64,000 nt of DNA from positions 52,670,001 to 52,734,000 of the forward strand of contig CM065818.1 of the NCBI GenBank assembly GCA_033398695.1, read 5' to 3'. Below the pieces are notes generated by a model, which did not search any database, was not told the origin of the DNA, and saw only the letters and a program-made list of their open reading frames with translations. The stretch is from Orobanche coerulescens. Lineage: Eukaryota > Streptophyta > Magnoliopsida > Lamiales > Orobanchaceae. A program made the position numbers and the translations under genes. Shown piece after piece: positions 12,617-24,700 of this stretch; the first letter of the stretch is position 1; each line of letters opens with the position of its first letter.

Positions 12617-13666
12617 CTAAAAGCGAAAAATAAGTCCAAAAGAACAGGGCCTAACTACCATATGAATAATAATGTTGCCCAAAATATCAATCATATTGAG
12701 CCAATCAATGTCATTCTCCCCATGATAAATCAAAGCAATAAATATTATAATACACAATTAAATATTTTATATTAGAAGTAAGAACTAATAATTATTCGAG
12801 CTCTTTGTTTTTCTTTTAATCAGTACAGAAGAAACTGTCTCAATAAAATTCAATTTAATATATATAAATACACTAATATATGCTAATACTCAAGACAACT
12901 CATATTAAACATACATTAGAATCTCAAACGTAATTTATCTAATATTATATGCCTTAATGTGAGTCACATGTTTTAAGCTTCACAAGCATTGAACCTCAAT
13001 TTTATGTTTTTATTATTATTATATAATTTATAGGCGAAAACAAAAAATTTGTGCCTCATTTTTTCCTGTCCCCGGGTCATCGCTCAGTGTGTTCAGGCCC
13101 TAGACTGACCTTGATCCAAAGAAATGAGCTACATTCTTTCTTTCTTTTTTTTTTTGGTGAATCAATGAGCTATATTCTGTTTGAACTAAACTCTCCCCAT
13201 CAAGAAATAATTAATCTTTTCGTCACGTTTAGAAAAAAAAGTATATTTTAAGAAAATAATTACATGTAATAAATATGCAAGTTTTGTAAATATTGATGGT
13301 GAATGTATGGTGTAGATTAAAAGGTAAAAAGTATTAATAATGAGTGTGTGATGGAGATTAAAAAATAAAAGATACTAGATTTTTTGATTTGATTTGAGGT
13401 ATTTAATAAAATATTGTATATTTTAAAGAACAAAATTTTGAATCAAATGTTACCCTTCGAACTGAATGAAGACAGTATTACCTTTTTAATGAACGCAACA
13501 TAAAGTTAAAAGTCATAAGTTTTCTTTTTTATTACAAGACTAATCGCATTCACTTAGCAAGGCTTTTCACTTTAACTTTAGAAGAAAAATTCCATAAAAC
13601 CAACAATGAACACCCATTATTCTAATTAGCTAATACTCTTTTTCAATAATCTCATTTTGTTCAAAA
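12617..13666. other. AT-rich sequence, nothing recognised
   Basis: About 1 kb of AT-rich DNA. I find no domain, LTR end or terminal inverted repeat in it on either strand. Confidence 0.5.
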
Positions 13667-13925
13667 TGTTGTCCTTTTTATTTGTCACTTCACACGTATG
13701 TCAATATGATTTCGCCATATTTCTTTCAGTAATGTCCATATTAATAGTAAATTAATTATCTTTCCCGTAAATAAGTCATGTATTTAGTGAATGACTAATA
13801 TGTCCCTGAAATCCTAGATGTGTTCATATAAGTAGAGGTATATGACCTTCTTAATGTTATACACAATTTCATTTGTTTCTCTAATCTTCTCTCATATTTT
13901 CCTCTTTCTCTCAATGTTTATAACA
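13667..13925 (+). repeat. Probable 5' LTR of copia-like element E
   Basis: The proposed LTR starts TGTTGTCC and ends TATAACA, about 259 bp, similar in size to the LTR of D. A TATA-like sequence (CATATAAGTAGAGG) lies near 13825. A CT-rich leader runs to the end. The sequence just after it, CGTTATCAGCACGA, is where a primer-binding site should be but does not match the usual initiator tRNA-Met site. The left boundary is the less certain of the two. A matching 3' LTR is not in the window. Confidence 0.5.
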
Positions 13926-14629
13926 CGTTATCAGCACGATACTCTACCAGAAAAATTTTTATTTCTCTCGATTTTCGAAATAAAAAAAAACGCGAGCAGA
14001 TTTTCTGCATAGCAAAACCGCGCAAAAATCGCGATTTCCGCTTTGTCAACCGTCGGATCAGTATGAAATTTTTACAGTATCTTCCTGACAAACAGATCTA
14101 CAAATTCAACGGTGGAGATCGGATTCTAAAATGTATTGCATACATAAAAAAAAGGTCCAAGCAGAAATAGTATTTTTTTTTGTATTGGTGAACGGTATTA
14201 ATTCTATTTACTACTTCAAAAGCTTTCTTGCATATGATGATTTCAAGAAAAAATATATATTCTTTAGTTATTAAATTTTATGTTTTCATGTGCATCATAT
14301 ATAAATAATATATATGATGACCTTGAAATCTATTATCAAATCATATTTCTCTTTGTTTCCAGAAGAAACACGATTTGACAATACTTAATAATCCAGAAGA
14401 TTATATATTTGTTGTAGTTCTTGAAGAAGGACAACGTTATCTCGTCATGTTCTATTTGAATACGATGTGTTCATAAAGAACACGATGAGATCTAATAATT
14501 TGTGCAATTCCTAATGAAAAATACAAAATAATATTCCTGAAGAATATTGTAAGTGCTCTTGAAGAAGCGATTATTTTAGTTTAGTTATTTCGAGCCTTGA
14601 TTAATTCTCGTACTATTTTTTTTCCATTT
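13926..14629 (+). mobile_element. Element E interior, left part, hairpin-rich
   Basis: No protein domain is recognisable. Short hairpins with a loop of the form NNGAA occur at 14354-14370 (arm TGTTTC, loop CAGAA), 14388-14404 (arm ATAATC, loop CAGAA) and 14530-14548 (arm AATATTC, loop CTGAA). A related one is at 14467-14483 (arm GTGTTC, loop ATAAA). The same signature resumes to the right of K at 48051, which supports one element interrupted by K. Confidence 0.55.
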
Positions 14630-14727
14630 GTGAATCAAATTTTTAATACCAAATCATAAAATTGATAAGTTTTATATCCCCATTCATAAAACTATAAGTT
14701 TTTAGTACCATTTTGATTAAAAAGACT
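14630..14727 (+). repeat. Left terminal inverted repeat of K
   Basis: This pairs with 47919-48017. Shared blocks in order include TACCAAATCATAAAA, CATTCATAAAACTATAA, and AAAAGACT at the inner end, with scattered mismatches and small gaps. Confidence 0.82.
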
Positions 14728-15059
14728 AAAATGTCCTCTCTTTTGTTGTAATGTTAACTTCTCATTTTTTTTATATTATTTAATTTAAACTACTTTTCTT
14801 CTCTATATTCTTTTTTACTTTCCTCATCTGATCCGATCGATATTAATGTCCAACAACCAAAATTTAACTATAAACATATACATCAAAACAACACAACCAT
14901 TTTTGATAAAGGGTCTCTCAAAAATCTTATAAAAATCACAAGATTATTCGAAAAGAAAAGTTGACGTTCAAATAGGACTTCATTTGTCGTTCTTTTGGGT
15001 TCATAAAGAAGGTATGCATCAGTATTTGACCGCTAGGAAAAAAAAAATTCCCGACCAGT

Positions 15060-15290
15060 TCTTACGGACACGATCGCTGCATACGATGGGAAGCCACCGT
15101 GTGCAACGATCGTGTGCAACAGTCGTGTCCAACGACCTTCACATCATGCGCACAACTAACGTGTTCACGATCGTTTAACACGATCGTCTACAATCGTGTG
15201 CAGCAATCGTGTTAATGGCCAGAAGCTTGCACACGATCACTGCACACGGTAGTATACGACCGTGTGCATCGGTCGTGTCTAAGGCAGACT
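15060..15290. promoter_or_regulatory. Palindrome array upstream of transposase copy 1
   Basis: Dense variants of CACACGATCGTGTGC occur in both orientations, about 60 bp before the first ATG. The same array is at about 17450-17650 before transposase copy 2. A role in transposase expression or binding is an inference from position. Confidence 0.6.
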
Positions 15291-15347
15291 GTTTTATAAT
15301 ATTGTTCGCTCAGTTTTCTGAATAGTTATTCATCTTTTTGTAATCAG

Positions 15348-17159
15348 ATGTCATGGCAGCGTATTTTGATACATCACGGTGGTCATTGGGAGCGATCGAC
15401 ATATGTAGACGGGGATTCCTTTTTTGTCTATATCGACACGAGCAAAGTTAGTCGTGCAAACCTCGTGGGGGTTATCAAAGAGGGTTTGGGTGGTCCAAAT
15501 GAGTCCGATTACAAATTATGGTACTTGACACACATGGCCAAGGGAAACAAAGTAAAAGTCCTATTACGGGGCGATACCGAGATACTTCGATTACTAGTAG
15601 AATACAAGGAAGATCTTGAGGTCTATGTTGAGAACAACAGCTCCTCCACTCCCGAGGTTAATATGGGATGTAGCAGCTCGAGAGTAGAGCCCGGCAACAT
15701 AAATTATGACATGCCTTCCAAAGATTATCAATACGAGGAAGATGAGGAAGACGAGGAAGATGAGGAGGTGCATACATCCGAAGATGAAGATTGTTGTAAA
15801 GACTTGCTTGAGTCACTATCTGCGGAATTTCTTGCTTGGGTTCGCCAGCCGGCCCAAATGGATAGGATTATGAGTCGTCCGAACTTCTCATCCGACCATC
15901 AATCTGCGAGCGAGCATGAGCATCTACAATCAATGCGTAACTGGATCATTCCATTTCCGGACCCCGGTAGTGCCGGGACTTTGGGTTGGGTCGAGAAGCC
16001 TCCACCGGTTACCGGTTAGCTAGAGGTGGGGTCCACCTTTCGTTCCAAGACAGAGCTGAGGATAACTGTAGGAATGTATCATTTGAAAAACATGCTACAG
16101 TGTATCACTAATTGTTCCGCCGATAAACGTATAGTGTTCGTCTGTAAGAGTGGGCGAAAAAATTGTCAGTTTAGGTTGTGTGCTATTGAGGGTGCAACTA
16201 TTTGGATAATTACTAAGTTGACATTGTAGCACAGCTGTCACCTTGATTTGAACCATGCTACCGCACGATCGGTCACTTCTGAGGTTGCCGCCCATTATTT
16301 TGCTAAAAGAGTGACCGGTGAAGGGGTCACTTTGAGGCCAAAGGAGATGATTGCAGAGATGTGTAGGGAGTATGGCATTGACATGCTATACAGTTTTGCT
16401 CTCCGGACGAGTAATATAGCGATAGAGAATACATATGGAGTCTTTGATGAGTCGTATCAGAGGCTCCCATCTTATCTGTATTTGTTAAAACAGCGTAATC
16501 TAGGGACAATTTATGATTTGCAGACGACTCATGAGGGAGTGTTTTGCCACATGTTCGTTGCACTCGGACAGAGTATTAGGGCATTTGATACGTGCCTTCG
16601 ACCAGTGATTATAGTTGATGGGACCCACCTGAAGGGAAGGAATAAAGGGACTCTATTTGCGGCCATCACATTTGACGGGAACGAGCAAGTATTTCCTTTT
16701 GTAGTTGGTCTCGGTCCGATAGAGAACGACGAGTCATGTACTTATTTTCTGTATAACCTGCGCAGATGCTACAATCCGATGGAAGATTTACTGATTGTGA
16801 GTGACCAACATAAGAGCATTCAGAATGCTGTTCGAGCCGTCTATCCAAATACATTCCATAGGTTGTTCTATCACCATCTTGCAAAAAATATGACCTCCTA
16901 GGGTGCGCATGCTATAGGACTCTTTAGAACTGCTGACTACACGCATCGTGAAGAAGCTTTTGAAAACTACTTTTCGAAACTACATATCGAAAGCCCTAAT
17001 GGGACTCACAGGCGCCTTTCTGAAATTGGGCCAGAGAGGTGGGCTAGGTCGAAGTGTCCGGTACGATGCTATAACTTCTTGACATCCAATGCTGTTGAAT
17101 GCTTTAATAATCGTATGTTGTGGGTAAGGCGTTTACATGTTTGCTCGTTACTTGAGATA
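15348..17159 (+). pseudogene. mudrA-like: MuDR-type transposase, copy 1 (three stops, 3' truncated)
   Basis: The protein begins MSWQRILIHHGGHWE, the plant MuDR N-terminal region. An acidic stretch (EEDEEDEEDEE, about residues 127-140) follows, then the MuDR DNA-binding region (FRSKTELR, later WIITKL), then the MULE transposase core starting at VDGTHLKG (about 16615). The first catalytic Asp is in IVDGTH and later motifs include VSDQHKSIQNAV. All segments share one frame broken by TAG at 16017-16019, 16227-16229 and 16899-16901. The aligned copy 2 reads CAG, GAG and TAC there, so each looks like a point mutation. It ends at the duplication junction before the SWIM finger. The encoded enzyme would cut and join K ends. 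Confidence 0.9.
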
Positions 17160-17449
17160 TTATTTTATTTAATTAAACTACTTTTCTTCTCTTTTTTCTT
17201 TTTTACTTTCCTCATCTGCTCCGATCGATATTAATGTCCAACAACCAAAATTTAACTACAAACATATACATCAAAACAACACAACTATTTTTGACAAAGG
17301 GTCTCTCAAAAATCTTATAAAAATCACAAGATTATTCGAAAAGAAAAGTTGACGTTCAAATAGGACTTCATTTGTCGTGCTTCTGGGTTCATAAAGAAGG
17401 TATGCATCAGTATTTGACCACTGGGAAAAAAAAATCCCGACCAGTTCTT

Positions 17450-17650
17450 ACGGACACGATCACTGCACACGATGGGAAGCCACCATGTGCAACGGTCGTG
17501 TCCAACGACCTTGACATCGTGCGCACAACTAACGTGTTCACGATTGTTTAACACGATCATATACAATCGTGTGCAGCGATCGTGTTAATGGCCAGAAGCT
17601 TTCACACGATCACTGCACACGGTAGTATACGACCGTGTGCATCGGTCATG
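17450..17650. promoter_or_regulatory. Palindrome array upstream of transposase copy 2
   Basis: Second copy of the CACGATCGTG-type array, duplicated along with the transposase. It is slightly shortened relative to 15060-15290. Confidence 0.6.
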
Positions 17651-17720
17651 TCTAAGGCAGACCGTTTTATAATATTGTTCGCTCAGTTTTCTGAATAGTT
17701 ATTCATCTTTTTGTAATCAG

Positions 17721-20560
17721 ATGTCGTGGCAGCGTATTTTGATACATCACGGTGGTCATTGGGAGCGATCGACATATGTATACGGGGATTCCTTTTTTGT
17801 CTATATCGATACGAGCAAAGTTAGTCGTGCAAACCTCGTGGGGGTTATCAGAGAGGGTTTGGGTGGTCCAAATGAGACCGATTACAAATTATGGTACTTG
17901 ACACACATGGCCAAGGGAAACAAAGTAAAAGTCCTATTACGGGGCGATACTGAGATACTTCGATTACTAGTAGAATACAAGGAAGATCTTGAGGTCTATG
18001 TTGAGAACAGCAGCTCCCCCACTCTCGAGGTTAATATGGGATGTAGCAGCTCGAGAGTAGAGCCCGGCAACATAAATTATGACATGCCTTCCAAAGATTA
18101 TCAATACGAGGAAGATGAGGAAGACGAGGAAGATGAGGAGGTGCATACATCCGAAGATGAAGATTGTTGTAAAGACTTGCTTGAGTCACTATTTGCGGAA
18201 TTTCTTGATTGGGTTCGCCAACCGGCCCAAATGGATAGGATTATGAGTCGTCGGAACTTCTCATCCGACCATCAATCTGCGAGCGAGCATGAGCATCTAC
18301 AATCAATGCATAACTGGATCATTCCATTTCCGGACCCCGGTAGTGCCGGGACTTTGGGTTGGGTCGAGCAGCCTCCACCGGTTATCGGTCAGCTAGAGGT
18401 GGGTCCACCTTTCGTTCCAAGATAGAGTTGAGGATAACTGTAGAAATGTATCATTTGGAAAACATGCTATAGCGTATCACTGATCGTTCCGCCGATAAAC
18501 GTATAGTGTTTGTCTGTAAGAGTGGGCGAAAAAATTATCAGTTTAGGTTGTGTGCTATTGAGGGTGCAACTATTTGGATAATTACTAAATTGACATTGGA
18601 GCATAGCTGTCACCCTGATTTGAACCGTGCTGCCGCACGATCGGTCACTTCTGAGGTTGCCGCCCATTATTTTGCTAAAAGATTGACCGGTAAAGGGGTC
18701 ACTTTGAGGCCAAAGGAGATGATTGCAGAGATGTGTAGGGAGTACGACATTAACATGCTATACAGTTTTGCTCTCTGGACGAGGAATATAGCGATAGAGA
18801 ATACATATGGCGTCTTTGATGAGTTGTATCAGAGGCTCCCATCTTATCTGTATTTGTTAAAACAGCATAATCCAGGGACAATTTATGATTTGCAGACGAC
18901 TCGTGAGGGAGTGTTTTGCCACATGATACGTGCCTTCGACCGGTGATTATAGTTGATGGGACCCACCTGAAGGAAAGGAATAAAGGGACTCTATTTGCGG
19001 CCGTCACATTTTGACGGTAACAAGCAAGTATTTCCTCTTGCAGTTGGTCTCGGTCCGATAGAGAACGAAGAGTCATGGACTTATTTTCTGTATAACTTGC
19101 GCAAATGCTACAATCCGATGGAAGATTTACTGATTGTGAGTGACCAACATAAGAGCATTCAAAATACTGTTCGAGCCGTATATCCGAATGCATTCCATGG
19201 GTTGTGCTATCACCATCTTGCAAAAAATCTGACCTCCTACGGTGCGCATGCTATAGGACTCTTTAGAACTGCTGCCTACACGCATCGTGAAGAAGTTTTT
19301 GAAAACTACTTTTCGAAACTACATATCGAAAGCCCTAATGGGGCTCACAGGCGCCTTTCTGAAATTGGGCCAGAGAGGTGGGCTAGGTCGAAGTGTCCGG
19401 TACGATGCTATAACTTCTTGACATCAAATGCTGTTGAATGCTTTAATAATCATATGTTGTGGGTGAGGCGTTTACCTGTTTGCTCATTACTTGAGATATT
19501 TCGCCTAATTTTAGAAAACTGGTTTGATGAGAAGCGGGGAGAAGCTACATCAAGAGACCATGAGTTGACAATGCACACTTTTGAAAAGCTTTCTAACTCT
19601 GTGCAAGCCAGTCTGACTCATACCATTCAAGCTACCACCCCACTTGTTTATAAAGTCGAAGAAAACAAAGTTTCTTATGAGGTCGACCTTCGAACCTGGA
19701 CATGTTGTTGTCGTGAGTTTGATTTGGATCAGATTCCATGTCGTCATGCCGTTGCCGCTATAAGGTAATTGTCTATGCTGTCGTGTGCACATGGTCATGG
19801 CCATTCAATGTTTTTGTCTATGCTTTCGTGTGCACATGGTCATGGCCATGGGCATGCGGGTGCTGTCGGATGCTCACGGTCGTGCCCACGGTCATGGCAG
19901 AATGCACACGATCGTAACCCACGATCGGCATGATTGTAACCCACGATGGGCACGATCGTAACCCACTATCGGCGCGATCGTAACCCACGATGGGCACGAT
20001 CGTGTTGTGCCATCGTGTGCAACACAGGGCTGGTCTGGATTTATCCTACACCTCATCAATATTAAAAATACATTATCCTATACAACATCCTCGACATAAT
20101 TGCTTATTGTAACAGGCGCGCCGGCAATGGTTTGTCCGTGTATGATTTTGTTAGTCGTTATTTCAAGCAACAATGCCTTAGAGAGACTTATAAGGAGCAT
20201 ATTAGTCCTATGCCACATCCTGATGAATGGAATGTCCCACCGGAGTTCTCATCCATCATTTGCATACCTCCATAGGGGGTACGACAAGCCGGCCGACCAA
20301 GGATGAGTCGCGTACGGTCCGCTGTTGAAAATTTGCCCGTAGGTGGACGGGCTCAGGTTTGCGGTAAATGTAAAGGAACCGGCCACAATAGAAAATCTTG
20401 CAAAGCATTCATTCCCATAGGTGGTGTGGATTTGAATATCCCTGAAGAAACTCAAGGAATGGATGAACAAACGAGGCAAAGGCGCCGGCAGAAGAAGAGG
20501 TGTAGCATTTGTCGTAATGATGACTATGACATAAGAGGATGTCCATACCATGAAACTTAA
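17721..20560 (+). pseudogene. mudrA-like: MuDR-type transposase, copy 2 (full length, frameshifted)
   Basis: This copy keeps the 3' half that copy 1 lacks. After the MULE core come AVECFNNHMLW and the SWIM zinc finger (CCCREF then IPCRHAV, about 19703-19755), which contributes to DNA binding. A GT-AG intron at 19765-20115 is supported by frame continuity into RRAGNGLSVYDF. The last exon has a zinc knuckle (CGKCKGTGHNRKSC, about 20359-20400) and a second Cys cluster (CSICRNDDYDIRGC). Damage relative to copy 1: one base lost near 18401, TAG at 18423-18425, about 34 bp lost near 18925, one T gained near 19014, and TAG at 20273-20275. It cannot make active enzyme. Confidence 0.9.
19765..20115 (+). 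other. Transposase intron filled with palindrome array
   Basis: 5' splice site AAG/GTAATT and 3' site TAACAG/GCG. About 250 of its 351 bases are variants of CACGATCGT and ATCGTAACCCACGAT. Splicing restores the frame between the SWIM finger and the following exon. Confidence 0.75.
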
Positions 20561-20894
20561 ATTGTTTATGTATTTTTATATTCTGTGACTTACTAGCAAC
20601 AATCATGTGCTGATATTTTGATCCTCGATGGACCATGTATTGATTCAGTATTCTGATTATTAGTTGAAATGCATTATTTTGTGTCTGTTTTCTTTATCTT
20701 TGAATTGAAATTTAAGTGTTCAGTGATATAAAGCAAATAAAGGTGATTATGGAGGCAAACATTAACCATAACGAAGTAGCTCACTTTAAAGAGCAATAGT
20801 TTACAGCAAAAGCATAGACAAAGCATATAACTTTACAAAACAAAAGTTCATCACCATCACACCAAAATATCTAATAATAACTTAAAAACGACAA
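20561..20894. other. Space between transposase and small gene in K
   Basis: AT-rich sequence between two convergent genes. It probably holds both 3' untranslated regions. No motif beyond this is seen. Confidence 0.5.
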
Positions 20895-21267
20895 TCACTT
20901 GGATCCCTTTTCCCCCATCTGCTGCTTTTTGGAGGTTGGTCTTGTATCACCATCTTCATGAACTTCTTCTTCTAAAATAATTTATTTACTTGTCTTCTCA
21001 GAAATCTCTAAATCATCATCATCATCATCACCATCTAGTATGACTAGAGTGCTCGCAGTGTTTTTAAATAGGCCCTGTTTCATGCAAACACATTAATTCG
21101 TAGTACACACTACACATACAACAAAATCAAAAACTTACTCTGAGCATTGAGTATCTTCCTCTCGGCCTAGTTCTGTATGGTGGGTTGGGAGGAGGTATCC
21201 TCCTCTTTCTTTTTGGTGGAGGTGCTTCGATTCCTCCTAAATCGCTTTCTCTTAATCGACCGCTCAT
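20895..21267 (-). CDS. Small two-exon gene of K, unknown function
   Basis: Exon 1 is 21139-21267 (43 codons, starting MSGRLRESDLGG). The intron 21075-21138 has consensus ends GTAAGT and ACAG. Exon 2 begins at 21074, in phase, and reaches a TAA at 20982-20984, giving 73 residues. The same frame then stays open for 28 more codons to TGA at 20895-20897, so TAA may be a late nonsense mutation. The N-terminal half is basic and Pro-rich (PPPKRKRRIPPP, a plausible nuclear localisation signal). The C-terminal half is acidic (GDDDDDDLEISEK, then LEEEVHEDGD). It is convergent with the transposase, as mudrB is in maize MuDR. I recognise no family, and similarity to mudrB is positional only. Confidence 0.55.
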
Positions 21268-21438
21268 TTCGCGTATTTTATTTTAATGGATTTTATCTGA
21301 TTTTAATTGATTAAGGTTTATAGTGAAAAGGGGGGACTACGGTTCATGTATTTGACTCTCAGCACAGTGCGATGGGCTTATATTGAAAAAAGGGGGGGAC
21401 CCACGATGGGATTTTATAATAAAATAATTTGATGTTGC

Positions 21439-21610
21439 CCTTTGTAGTATACACGATGGTGCACACGATGAGAACGATTGTGTGCTCCGATCGTGTGGCA
21501 CGTTGGCAACCAGGTGTCACGGTGTCTATGGTGTCAAATTGGCACTGTATCCACGTGTGCACACGATGGTGCACACGGCCGTGGCCACGATGGGACACAG
21601 TCGTGTGCAC
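21439..21610. promoter_or_regulatory. Palindrome array in K upstream of the small gene
   Basis: Variants of CACGATGGTGCACACG and GATCGTGTGGCACG occur here, about 170 bp upstream of the small gene's ATG on minus. A regulatory role is an inference. Confidence 0.5.
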
Positions 21611-21763
21611 AAGAACATCAACAATTTTCACCAATTTCTCAAATTACTCGTCAATATAGGTGTTGTTACTTATATATTAACAAGTATTTGTTAAAGATAC
21701 ACTTATTTAAAAAGTTATTGATTGAATTAACATAATATATTGCATATCATGTGTAGTTTATAT

Positions 21764-24700
21764 TGTAATATCCGCAATTTGGATTTCTAGTAATTTTATT
21801 TTTTTGGCGGAAGTCTATCTTAGTGACTCTATTGTTACCTTTTCGTCATTCCGAGAATGATTAATTCTACACTTTTTGTCATCCGAGTTTGTCTCGGTGT
21901 CATTCTGTTGAGTTCCGTGTTCTTAAGCGACTTTTCCACGTATGAGTTCGACTTTGTAAAATCACCATTAATTTTTGGAAACTCCAAAAATTCTGAATCT
22001 TTTCACTATTATAGAGCATCAAGTTAGCTTTCCAATGGTTCAAACGGTGAGTCAATCGGAGTCCGGACGAGGGAGTTATGGTCGAAATAGCTAAGACACA
22101 CACATGTTGCAATCTTGGCCGACCCGCCTGTACCGGGGGCCGCGGCTCCTGCCGGCAGGGCCGCGGCACACTGTCGAGTCACTTCCGCGGCACACTCGGC
22201 CGGTCCGTGGCACACTGCCGAGCACTGGGGGCAGATTTTGGCCCTGTGCCGCGGCACACTCGGCTGGGCCGCGGCACACAGTGCAGTCTGCACTATAACT
22301 TCGTTTTTTGAGAAGAAAACTCATTTCTTCATCCTACATCCGAGAGAGAGGGTTTGTGGGAGAAATTTTCATCATCAATCACTTTAATACTCGATTCTTC
22401 ATCATTTTCATTCGGTTGTGAAGCTCGGATCGTCGATCTAACGCGTGTTCATCGAATCAAAGTGTTTGGATCTTCAAAGGTAATTTTCCCAAACCTCTTG
22501 GATTTCGATTTGTGTTGAGATATGATGTTTTAGATGTTATAATCATGTTGTATGAAGAGATATACATATGATTATGAGTATGTATGAATATTCATCGGAT
22601 TATTGAAAGGTTATTCAAGAACACTTTGAATATTGAGTTGGATTTGGGGGTTTTCGATTAATTGTTGTTTAAATCACGAATTTGGATATTCATATTCGAT
22701 TATTGATCGTATTGAAGATGTTTTGTTGGTTTGAAATACTTTTTGGGGATTTGATATTGGTATTATTGAGGTTTGGTTGTAAACAATCGAAGTTTGGCCT
22801 CAACGTGTTTGATATAATGCCCCAATGAACTTGGTTTAGTCGTATCGACGTTTTGAGTTAGTTATATTCGTGTTTGATTCGTATGTTGAACGGATTGTTG
22901 GTAATTGTGTTATTCAAGGTTTTTCGAGCGACAGGTGTTTCCTGAGGACATTGTTCGAGAGAGATTGTATCATCACCGGTGTTAAGGTAAGTTAATTCTT
23001 ACTCAGTTAAAGGGATATTCATTCCTTTCGCTGTTGTTCATTCATAATCATAACTCATTCATATTGTATTAACCGTATCGAGACTTGTCATTGTCAATTA
23101 ATCACTTCAGTTACGAGGAACGACGGTGTTGCTACCCAAAATATTATCCGGAGATAGATATTGCTGGAATGGATGGATAGCAAATAAGTGCAAGAGCACT
23201 TCCGTGAGAAAGATAAATAACACAAGATTTGCTGGGGTTGTTAGTCCCGGGATTGAATGCTCTCGCGAGATATTATTAATACTAATATTCGGGGATACAA
23301 GTACTAATGTAAGAATACAATTACAATGAGTGTAAAGATTCTTGTTATCTTAGCTAGTGAGCGTGTAGATTGCCGGAAGAACCAGATTTGATGCTCTGTG
23401 AGTTCTTGTAACAAAGGAGATGAATAGTCGCGGCGGTGAGAGATCGACAGTCTCTCACGGCGAGTATTAGCTGGATGTTTGAGTTCCTGGGCTTATGAAT
23501 CTTTTGGAATCTGCCTTGTGGAGACTTCTTGTCTCTGTCGATCGTCTTCTGGACGAGAGATTTGGAGAGAGAAGTCCTGAGATGGATTCCGGTGAGAAAG
23601 CCGGGAGCTTGGTGATATGTGAGTTCTTCAGTATTTCCGTGAATGAATTCGGAATATGAGTGAATGAGTTCTAAACGTAAGTAAATGAGTTCTCAACTGT
23701 TGGTGAAATGAATTCCGAACCTTTTTCCAGTAGGAGGAGGTTCTCTATTTATAGGACTTGGACATGCCGGGCGATCGCCTTTTCTGTATTATAATAATCG
23801 GGCGATCGTCTTTTAGCACATGGGCTTGTCTCCTTAAAGTCTGCAGGAGTTGCTGGCAGTCAATCGCGCGGTCCAATGAGAAGCCTGCACGTGTCCTGAG
23901 TTGCTGTCACGGGTGGTCCCACTGACAACTTTCGGCGCGCCTGCCGGTAGGTGAGGTAGGTGACAGGCTGTGGTCAAAGGTCTTGTCTGTCAGCAAAAGA
24001 TCTTGTCTGTCAGTGAAGATCTTATCTGTCATCGACTTTTGTGGATCTGCACGTGGGTGCTGTTCTGAGATCCAGTCCTCGGTGACTTTGACGGGCGATC
24101 ATCTCTGCTCGGGGCGTAGGTCGACCGTCCTTAGCCGGACACTAGAGTCGATCGCCAGATGCCAAAGGGCGATCGCCTTAGGAGTCGATCGCTAGGTACC
24201 TGATGGTGGTCTGATATCTTCGATTTAGGCGAGCTAGCCATAGTTTGTCTGGTGTTGACTTGGTCGCTCGGCCTTATAGTCGATCGCCTGTCGGGATGAA
24301 TAAATCTTGACACAACAGATGGTTCCAATTATTTCATTGAGCTATCATTCATTTCACTGTCATTTCATCTCGGTGAGCCATTATTGATTTCGATGTCACT
24401 TTTGTTATCTCATGGCATTCCGGGTCATACTGGCGTGGCGGTTGGTATGTGTAGGATTTTCATGTCGGGCACATATTAAGTCGTGTGTTGGTTGTTGGCG
24501 TCACATTGGACTGTGCACACGAGAAGATCACTTCGTGAGACTGATTAGGTACAAGACCACACGTGTATTCGATCGATACTCGATGGTGGCTTGTGCACGG
24601 ACACATTTCCAAACCGGGCATAGTGTGGCGCCACCCTTTGAGCCGTACCGTTAGTTTATTCATACAGCATGTTTGATTGCGTATGTTTTCAACAAGATTG

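Larger units (their letters stand above)
14768..17159 (+). repeat. Tandem duplication inside K: first copy
   Basis: The sequence from about 14768 (AATTTAAACTACTTTTC) is repeated from about 17163, and the two run parallel through the palindrome array and the transposase start. The first copy stops at about 17159 within the transposase, where GAGATATT joins directly to the start of the second copy. Both partner ends contain a short ATATT-like sequence, so microhomology-mediated unequal exchange is a reasonable inference. Confidence 0.88.

Noticed and set aside
22024..22390. Several overlapping GC-rich open frames in A3
   Set aside because: Produced by the CCGCGG repeat array in all frames; no domain, and overlapping on both strands.
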